Origin: Aldrovandia affinis
Lineage: Eukaryota > Chordata > Actinopteri > Notacanthiformes > Halosauridae
Direction: 5' to 3'
Length of the DNA stretch: 64,000 nt
NCBI GenBank assembly: GCA_029706075.1
Contig: JAINUG010000147.1
Span: 1,938,145-2,002,144 of the forward strand
Shown: positions 24,980-64,000 of the stretch, piece after piece
Layout of the letters: each line of letters starts with the position of its first letter
Position numbering within the stretch: the first letter of the stretch is position 1
The notes under the pieces: model-generated
Databases searched by the model: none
Told to the model about the DNA's origin: nothing
What the model saw: the letters and a program-made list of their open reading frames with translations, nothing else
Made by a program: the position numbers and the translations under genes

Positions 24980-25186
24980 CAGGGGTCTTCAACTCCAGGC
25001 CTCGAGGTCCGCTGTGTCTGCAGGTATTTGCTCCAACCACGCACTACACCACCTGATTTAGAATAATTAGTTTACCTCCTTGGTCCAGGAGGCGAGCTAA
25101 TTAGTGAAATCAGGTGGTGTAGTGCGTGGTTGGAGAAAATACCTGCAGACACAGCAGACCTCGAGGCCTGGAGTTGAAGACCCCTG
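24980..25186. mobile_element. Palindromic hAT-type MITE (207 bp)
   Basis: Begins CAGGGGTCTTCAACTCCAGG and ends with its reverse complement; the arms pair for most of their length. Flanked by an 8-base direct repeat GTCTATGC (24972-24979, 25187-25194), the hAT-type target duplication. Confidence 0.88.
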
Positions 25187-27099
25187 GTCTATGCTTTTGC
25201 TTTCTCCTGGTGAGGCCCACTGTTTATTGATAACATGAATGAGGTCAGCAACACCTCTTTTGTGAACCAAGGATTGTCGTGGAAGGATGCATGCCATTTA
25301 CCGACAATTTGCGATATTGGGGGAAAAAAGCATCATCGATTTTGTGAATCGGCCCAATTTTACGCAGGCAAATTGTTGTCTGGTGTTTCACACGTACGAG
25401 CTAATGGACGGTAGCTGCAGCATGTTCGGAAACAGGTGTGGTTGGGCTGGGAGGACTGGGATACAGAGAGAGTGCCCTCTTCTCCACGCGCTTAGGTCAT
25501 GCGGGGTCTGAGAAATGATTTCTATCGCTACATTACAAACACCTCCAACAGTGTTACAAACAGTGACGCAGAAAGCAAAGATTAACTTACTTTGCTCAAA
25601 TGTGCTTTCACCAAGTAGGCTGGTCAAAACACCCTGGCGAACAGCCCGAACAAACAAGGAGAGAAAACAAATGGACTGGCCAGTGAACAGTAGTGTTTCT
25701 GGTGTTTTTATAAAGACCTTTACACTCCCACTGTACAGTCTTCTGATTTATGATTAATTAATCTACCATATTGGTCATGTGAGCCAGTCAGGGTGTCCAT
25801 CATTCCCCGGCCCCTTACTCATGCAGAGGGCCTGACTGGACATGAATCACACAAATGAAGCTGAAATCCAGTTGCACTGTATTCCTGAGTGTTGTGAGAA
25901 ATCAGGAGGGGATGGAACAGCTGCTGCTTCTCTTAATGGCAACCTTCGGGTCTACAGCACCCTCTGTGACGGTACTGATAGGGATAGTTTGTTTAATCAA
26001 GGCATTTAACACCACTGTTTATACAACACATGAAAACATAACACAGAGTCGTGTGTGTGCGGAATGATGGGGTCGCGCGGTCTCTGTTTAGGACTGATTT
26101 AGGTTATGGGTGACACAATGCCTCAATTCTCCGCATTAACAAACAACATAATAATTTGACCTCCTAGTGACAGAACGGCTACACATGTCACAAACATTTT
26201 ACATGGGAGATTTAATGAATTGCATGCGTTGAACTTCACAAATGGAAAAAGACTTCGCGTGTAAATTACTTTTCACGCGTCGGCTCACTTGAAAGCATGT
26301 AGAATGGATGCTGCGTCTATAGCTACCACACGAGGGCGACAAGAGCACAGTTTCCACTGACCACCTCGCCACTGAGAGTTAAATACCCACGTCATAGCGG
26401 CGCACTCTTTTCAACCCTGAAAGTGGTGCGACTGTTTGAAAAAAGATCAAATCAAATATATTGCAAAGTTCAGCAAAGGACAGGTAAATTAATTTCTATA
26501 TCAAATGTAAAAAGGTATCAAAACGTGCTTTGAAGTAATATTCATCACCGTTGCTGTAAAAAGTGTCCATTGTTGTTAACTATGTTTGTTGTATGTAGGA
26601 CCAATAGGCTATGTTTTTACACATATAGTATTTTCGGGGTACAGGTTTGATCGCGTTTTCAAAACTTTCAAATTTTAACGTCGTGAAGAGATATTGCCAT
26701 TTATATCGTAGTTGCAACTGAAATGTCATACCAAAATAAATCGCTTTATATTGCATCGTTTTTGTCGTTTTAAACAATTTTCTGAAATTCACGGTGGTTT
26801 CGCATAAACTCTATTCAATACCTGGTTCTAATTCTAATTTAAAGCTACAAAACAGTGATTGTTAGCATGCTTGATGTGTAGCAAGTGAGAGAGTGAGCAA
26901 CAGCATCAGGGAAAGCTCTGTGGTGGGTGTATAGCCATTTGGGGTGTTCTTATACTTTGTATGCGTGTTTGCAAGTCTCTGTGTTTGTGGGTTTACGTTT
27001 TTAAATGTATTTATTAGGCAGATACAACGGGTGGCATCACAAACGCAGCTGTAGATTAAATTAATTTGTTCACTGTTAATCTCTTTTAAGAATGTAATC

Positions 27100-27480
27100 A
27101 ATCAATCAAAGTCTCCATTTGCTAAGCTTAAATAGTTTGAGTGCCTTGAGTCTATCCTCATAACTTTTATCTTTCATACCAGGTACCAATTTAGTTGCCC
27201 TTCTTTGAACTTTCTCAAGAGCTTCTATATCTGTCTTGTAGTGTGGTGCCCAGAACTGCACAGTACTCGGTAAGTGTACTTTGTTAGTAAGTAAGTATAG
27301 CTTTAATATAACCTCCTTTGATTTATGCTTAATACATTTTGCTATGTATCCCAGCATCCTGTTGGCTTTTTTCACTGCTGTAGCACACTGCTTTGATGCA
27401 GATGGACTTTGATCAACTACAATTCCGAAGTCTTTTTCAAATTGAACACCTACTCATATTTCTCCTCCCATAAACAGTCA
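27100..27480 (-). mobile_element. CR1/L2-type LINE fragment (reverse transcriptase C-terminal end)
   Basis: Minus-strand reading 27375-27106 gives KANRMLGYIAKCIKHKSKEV, VQFWAPHYKTDIEALEKVQR and SYEDRLKALKLFKLSK, the pattern of the 3' end of non-LTR reverse transcriptases. Only the end of ORF2 remains. Confidence 0.75.
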
Positions 27481-28139
27481 ACAGGTGACCTATGCTTCAG
27501 GTGTAGTCTCATTCACACCAGCAGATCTGGGTTAGGTTAACCCTGGTACAGGTGGGGTTATTGGTCTACTGCCATCACTGGGTCAGGTAGCTGTCTTCCC
27601 TAGGGGGCAAAATTGAGATTTTGAAATGGAGGGACAGAGGGATAGCCGGCATTGGAAGACTGCACGGTTTGAGCTAGTCTTTGGGGAAAGATGTGATTGT
27701 AAGTAAATGGGATCAGTATGGGTGAGGGTACAATATGTTAGCAATAGGAATTGGAAGAGAATATTTGTTGGAAGGACCAGCTGGACTGCAGGGTTATTTA
27801 GGGGCAGTGAGATTGTATTGGCAGAGAGGCTAGCCCGGAGGCAGATGCAGTAGTCCAGATGGGACAGTGCCAGGGCTTGGACCAGGATATGAGTTTAGTA
27901 GGTTGTACATTTTAGGCACTTATCCAGAGTGACTAACAAAAAAGTGCATTTATGCATGGTGAGATTAATCATGGTAAGTGCAAGAGATCAGTGTAGTAAC
28001 ATTGCAATAGACATCATTGTTGGCAGCTTCATACCGTGCCTGTAGCACAGGGAAAGAAAAGTTAGTATTTTTTTTATTTATTTTAAAGTTTTAAACATCT
28101 AAACAGTGGTGATGGCAGTTAATTAATGTACAGAATCAG

Positions 28140-28960
28140 TGGTAGTGGAGTCTGAAGAGGTGGGTTTTTAGTCTCTTGCGGAAGATGGCCAGTGATTCCG
28201 CGGTCCTGACACAGTGTGGAAAATCATTCCACCACCGGTCGCCCGAAGGGATGGGACAGTCCGTTTGCCAGAGGAGGCAGAGCGGAGGGGTCTGGCTGGG
28301 GTGTAGGGTGTGATGAGTGTCTGGAGGTAGGAGGGAGCGGTTCCCCTAGTGGCTTGAAATGCCAGCACCAGTGATTTAAATTTGTGTGATACGATACGTG
28401 CTGCAATAGGGAGCCAATGAGTAGTGAGAGTGATGTGTGAACATGGGTTGGTTGAAAACTAGACCTGTGGCGGCATTCTGCACTAGCTGCAGTGGCTTGA
28501 TGGCACAGACCAGTAAGCCTGCCAGCAAGGAATTGCAGTACTCCAGACGTGAGCTTATCAAAGCCTGGACCAGTAGTGAATGGACAAATTCTCTGGATGT
28601 TGTGGAGGGAGAATGGGCAGGTCCGGGTGATTGCTGCGATGTGCCCTGAGAAGCACAGTTGGCCATCCAGAGTCAGGTTCCTGGCAGACCAGGACAGAGA
28701 CACTAAAGGGCCTTCCATGGTGATGATGGCATCAATCATTGGGGAGCTCATTGCTGGGAGGAAGAGCAGCTCAGTCTTTCCCAGGTTCAGCTTCAGGTGG
28801 GGGGTGGACATCCAAGCAGAGATGTCTGCCAGTCATGCAGAGATGTGCACCGGAACCTGGGTCTCAGAAGGGGAGAAGGAGAGAAAGAGTTGAGTCATCA
28901 GCATAACAGTGGTATGAAAAACCACGAGTAGAGATAACAGAACCGAGTGACGGTTGGAGG
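28140..28960 (-). mobile_element. L2-clade LINE fragment
   Basis: Minus strand, several frames because of small indels: TTVMLMTQLFLSFSPSETQV, then HLKLNLGKTELLFLPAMSSP, SARNLTLDGQLCFSGHIAAI, SSRLEYCNSLLAGLLVCAIK and TPYTPARPLRSASSGK. This is the L2-type RT thumb/C-terminal order. Frameshifted and dead. Confidence 0.82.
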
Positions 28961-29876
28961 TTACGGCTGTGAGTTGCAACCCTCCTTCAAAGGAATCTAG
29001 GAGAGGAGACACAGACAGGGATAGAAAGATTGCACATGGTGTTAGATGTGTCAAAACTACTAGTGCAAGCGACAAATTGTTGTAGTTGCCATGCAGCATT
29101 GACCCCCTATCTGACCTCCCTCGATGGACTCCTGCAGGTAGACTTTGTACACAGTGTTCATGCAGTGAGGCACGGAAGGTGAGGCTGCCGGGAAAGCTGC
29201 CGCTTACCAGAACTGGGTGTACTAATATACCTACATGTGGGGTAATGACTTTGTGCCAAATACCAGCTATAAACAATGCTCCAAAAGCACTTAGTCATGA
29301 ATAGCGCTCAGCATAACCTGTTTAGCAACGGGTGGAAACTAACACAGATGCAACAACAAACGACAAACTAACACAGCTCAAAGCTGATTAACTGAAACTA
29401 GTCTAACTGAGAGTGAGTAGGTTGCAATTACGAAAAACGAGACTTCGACAGTACGGTTAATTAATCACAGCTGCAGCAAATTAAATCGCAGACCGGATTA
29501 CTTACGGATCCTAGACGCGGACAGGTGATTAAAACAAAATCGTCTGTTCATCATCGAGTCAAGATTTGACTGTATTTGCTATTTAGAGTCAGCAGCCCAA
29601 GTGCGTTGCCAATTGTGACTCAAGTGTTCTTTGCAGTGGGGGGCGGGGGGGGGGGTCAGAGATTAGAGATTCAGTCGTTTCACACTTAAGGTTCAGCTTG
29701 ACTTGATGGGTAGAAGGCCAGGAGGAGATGTCTCTGAAGTGTGCTGAAAATCTTGATGTGGTCTGTGTGATAGAAGGAGAATATGGCATGTGTGCATTAC
29801 CCGTTTCAGTGTGCATAGACTTGATGAGTGCAAGTCTCTCCCCAGATCGAGGACCGTTTTCCACCCCTGCCCCAAG

Positions 29877-61033
<31,157 letters not shown>

Positions 61034-61655
61034 GAGACAGCCGGCCCCGGTCCACTGGGGGGCTAAGGGAGGGGGGAGGAGGGGGGACACACCTGCACAC
61101 GGAGAACCACACTTTAGTGCACGGAGGGAAAGCACTTGGATAGCACCACCCAGTGTGATCTACATTTCGAACCACACGCGGCGTGGTACACTGGCGCCGT
61201 GACGCACAGCCGAATCACGAAAATGAACCGCCCAGGACCGACCAGTCACACCACGGCCGACGGCAGTGCTGGCCCAATAGCTTCACGAGCCGTCGACAGA
61301 GCTGGCCAATCATCACAGCGGTCAGCACAGTGCTGACCAGTCACGCTTTCACTGCTGCCCGATCCGAGCCTGGCCACCGGCAGAGTGGACATTTTGTTTG
61401 TTCGTTGTTTTATTGTTGCTTTGACTGAATGTGGTCAGGTGCACTTTCTGCTGATGGATGTGGGTGCCTTTTTTAGACACATTTTTCACTAAGCAGGTGC
61501 CCACCGATCAGTTTTTATTAAAAAGAGGTAATAAATGAAGTTATTCTTAAAAGCTAACTTATTGTTTTACAGTTTTAATGCATTAGAACACTGTGTGGGA
61601 AATTGTGAATATCTATAAATGATGTATACATGTGGTTTGTGATTTATCAGACACG

Positions 61656-61661
61656 TTTATT
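61656..61661 (-). terminator. Candidate dnai7 poly(A) signal (AATAAA on minus strand)
   Basis: TTTATT on the plus strand, 166 bases past the dnai7 stop and inside the irag2 3' UTR. TTTATT at 61514 is a further candidate. If used, the two 3' UTRs overlap by roughly 150 bases. Confidence 0.45.
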
Positions 61662-61767
61662 TCCCCCTCTTCGTGAGGCTCTTGCTGTGTTTGTTCTTCA
61701 TTAGGAATGTATGCACTTCTGTATGTTCCAAGGAGAGAGAGAGGGAGAGAGATGGGATTTGCACAAC

Positions 61768-61773
61768 AATAAA
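61768..61773 (+). terminator. irag2 poly(A) signal AATAAA (distal)
   Basis: AATAAA 735 bases after the irag2 stop, in ACAACAATAAAGCATGC. A second AATAAA at 61530-61535 could give a shorter 3' end. The intervening 3' UTR (61,034-61,790) has no other gene. Confidence 0.65.
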
Positions 61774-61826
61774 GCATGCAATTCTGCTAAAAGGCCTGAA
61801 GTCAGCAATGAGTTACTGTGCTGCGG

Positions 61827-63613
61827 TCAGGAGTATGTGAGCACCCGTGTGGCATGTAGCAGCCTGTGCACATTGTCGACGAAGAGGTAGTGAGACTCCT
61901 GCACCCTTCTCCACCCGGTTAGGGTCATGACATCTTTGAGCATGTGCAGGAAGGTGGAGTGGAACTCGCTGTCGTCGGCCAGCTCTGGGGAGAAAGTCTC
62001 GCTCCACTCCTTCATCTCCAGGCGCTGGCTCCTCTGGGCGCCCAGCAGGAACACAGACCACGCCTCCGCTGGCACAGGGTCCGCCTCCAGGTGCTGACAT
62101 GCCTGTAGGGGGGTGTGGTTAACTATTGTGAACAGGATCAGCTTCGATCGCCAGTACAATGACAAGCGGATCTGGTGCAGTTGTGTGGATTGTGAATGGT
62201 CATTGTATGTAGTTTTATAAATATTATGCGTATAGTAATACTGTAGTCGATTGTAAAGGTTGAAGCTAATGGTTAATAGTCAAGAACTTTTAAATAACTA
62301 TTATATGCATAATTTCAGCTGATGATTTGGAAACACAAATGAATCCATTAGGAAAACAAGGGTATGGATCTGCCCTGTACACCCAGATTGTCTTCGCTGA
62401 AGATTCCTTCTTGCTAGTTCTCAGAACAGTGTTTTTTGTTTCTGACCTGATGCATCCCTGTGTTGTCATGGATGGCCTTTTCTTCAGTCCGGCCCATAAC
62501 CCTGTCTACACTGTGCATGAGTGTGTACCTGAAGTACTATGTGTTCCTGTCCACACTGTGCATTCCAGCGACTCCAGGAGAAGGCCACGGTGGAGGCCAT
62601 GAAGGCCATCTGTTCATACACGGCTTCTTCTGTTAGCGGGTCCTGTGGGATGAGGTGCATTGTGGGACATGGATAGCAATACTATTTATTCACGAAAACA
62701 ACTTAAACACAGGGTATTTCAGTTGACTGGCTGTGGTCACAGATAGCTTTACAGCCACTCCGTGAATTGGGCGTGGCTGGTCTGCGTGTTTCTCCCTGAT
62801 TGTGCTTGGTGCTCACCTTGGCAGTGATGCTAACATATTTGGACGAGTGCTCGTTCACAAATATGTTCACCCCTGAGCTTGTCAGGGCCTCCTGAAGAGC
62901 AGAGACACTCATCCACTTCCCCGACATGTGGCGCAGTTTATCACTTCCTGGGTCAGAGGTCAGCATGCACATCTTGCCCTGCCACCAGTGAAGGAAAGGA
63001 AACCACAGGGTTAGTTTGTGCTCTGCAACCCTGCTGGCGGTCAGGGGGAAAATTGCAGTTTATCTAGACTAACCAGATGCTCAGCTCTGTATTCTCCGTG
63101 TATTATGTAACATTGAAGAATCTGTCATCGATACTGTTTGAGCTGAAACTCAGTTTTCTGCACCTTGCTGTGCATTCGTGATGGTGCATGGCCAAGGACA
63201 ACACCAGTGGCAATGGATGTCCTGCCCTTGTGAAAACCTCTTCATGAATATTCATAAACTGCATAATAATGAATCGCTGGAAACTACCATAACTTAACAA
63301 CCTCGTGGAATGAGGGCGTAAGGGAACAACAGGAGTTAATACAGTCTGGTTGACACAGAGTCTACGCTGTGATGCAGTCAACTGAACCCTGCTCTTGCCT
63401 TGATGGTGATGCTGACTTCAGTGAGCCCTCCGCTGATGGTCAGTAGGGCAGAGTTCATTCCCAGCGGCCGCAACTCCCAGGACTCGAAGGGCATGTTTGC
63501 GTAGGCGTCTTGCAAGAGCGTGAAGGTGTGGAAGGAATCCATTTTGAAGGAGATTGTGCTGGTGGGTGCATCATAAGTGGTCTCATAGATACCGTCTCTC
63601 CTCCACTGGAGAG
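61827..63613 (-). CDS. dnai7: Dynein axonemal intermediate chain 7 (DNAI7/CASC1), C-terminal 254 codons; 5' part outside window
   Basis: Axonemal dynein-associated protein of motile cilia. Four coding exons in transcript order: 63613-63399, 62978-62817, 62642-62529, 62102-61827 (stop TAG complement at 61827). The first starts with two bases that complete a codon from an exon beyond the window; the other joins are phase 0. Joined protein includes FKMDSFHTFTLLQDAYANMP, LTISGGLTEVSITIK|GKMCML, SGVNIFVNEHSSKYVSITAK, QMAFMASTVAFSWSRWNAQC and MKEWSETFSPELADDSEF. I recognise this as the CASC1/DNAI7 C-terminal region; position next to irag2 agrees with vertebrate synteny. The intron after the 63613-63399 exon begins AAG|GCAAGA, a GC-AG intron. 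Tail-to-tail with irag2: its stop codon is only 54 bases from the irag2 AATAAA at 61768. Confidence 0.88.
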
Positions 63614-63656
63614 CTGCAGGAGATCATGGACAAAGCAAGATGGCAGTTCTGGAAAG

Positions 63657-63815
63657 TACATTTGACATTTACGTTTTTAGGCATTTTGCAGACACTCTTA
63701 TCCAGAGTGACTTACACAGTATATATTTCTTTACATACAATCCATTTGTATAGCTGGATATTTTACTGAAGCAATTCAGTTTCAGTACCTTGCTCAAGAG
63801 CACATAGCTGGACCA
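63657..63815 (-). mobile_element. SINE family A, partial
   Basis: Reverse orientation; tail and body present, tRNA-like head missing. In a dnai7 intron. Confidence 0.75.
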
Positions 63816-64000
63816 TTGAACACCAGTATGTGGTGTACATGTCCAGTGCAGAGAGAGTGGATATTTATGTGGTGTATGTCTAACATGGAGACAGTGAGTG
63901 GGCATAAGTGTGTCAGATAGGCCGCATTGTGACTTATATTTTTGCAGCGCACACTGATCAAGTGCTATTCCTGATTCAGTTATAAATATGAACACTGCAT

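Larger units (their letters stand above)
20684..29845. other. bcat1-irag2 intergenic interval
   Basis: Must contain the bcat1 promoter and probably the irag2 promoter and 5' exon(s), since irag2 exon 1 starts at a splice acceptor. GGACAG|GTAAATT near 26482 is a possible untranslated irag2 donor, unproven. Otherwise pogo element, hAT MITE and LINE remnants; 20,684-22,018 and 25,195-27,099 show nothing else. Confidence 0.6.

Overview
The window is vertebrate nuclear DNA, almost certainly from a teleost fish. It has long introns with GT-AG splice sites, abundant (CA)n and (GA)n microsatellites, tRNA-derived SINEs with the fish-type tail TAAGAGCGTCTGCTAAATG, Tc1, pogo, hAT, piggyBac and Harbinger-like DNA transposons, and the gene order bcat1 - irag2 (lrmp) - dnai7 (casc1), which is conserved in vertebrates (human 12p12). 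The species cannot be told from the sequence.

Layout. (1) 2,472-20,683, minus strand: bcat1, cytosolic branched-chain aminotransferase. All ten coding exons could be placed by homology, splice sites and phase; they join to a 376-residue enzyme with the PLP lysine (K213) and the CVVC redox motif (C326/C329). (2) 20,684-29,845: intergenic DNA with a nearly intact pogo-family transposon (22,019-24,588, one in-frame stop), a palindromic hAT MITE, and LINE fragments. (3) 29,846-about 61,790, plus strand: irag2/lrmp. I place 38 coding exons whose phases all agree (4,446 coding bases, 1,481 residues). The model has an IRAG-type N terminus, a degenerate EF-hand pair, long coiled coils, a variable acidic middle, the conserved IRAG/MRVI1 coiled coil, an RRVS kinase-type site, and a C-terminal membrane anchor with a KASH-like lumenal tail. 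(4) 61,827-63,613, minus strand: the last four coding exons of dnai7 (axonemal dynein-associated, formerly casc1), running off the window. irag2 and dnai7 converge and their 3' untranslated regions probably overlap.

How the genes relate: they are neighbours by conserved synteny, not an operon. BCAT1 acts in branched-chain amino acid catabolism. IRAG2 is a tail-anchored ER/nuclear-envelope protein. DNAI7 serves motile cilia.

Most interesting points: a 28-bp minisatellite in bcat1 intron 2 that repeats the exon 2 splice donor with exact CAG|GTGAGT copies; a Maverick/Polinton-type DNA polymerase B fragment captured between two Tc1 copies and carrying a 35-bp inverted duplication; an unusually long irag2 whose EF-hand/coiled-coil/KASH layout resembles KASH5-type dynein adaptors; a GC-AG intron in dnai7; and a piggyBac MITE that still has a small acidic ORF. 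I found no prokaryotic features, CRISPR array or true tRNA/rRNA gene.
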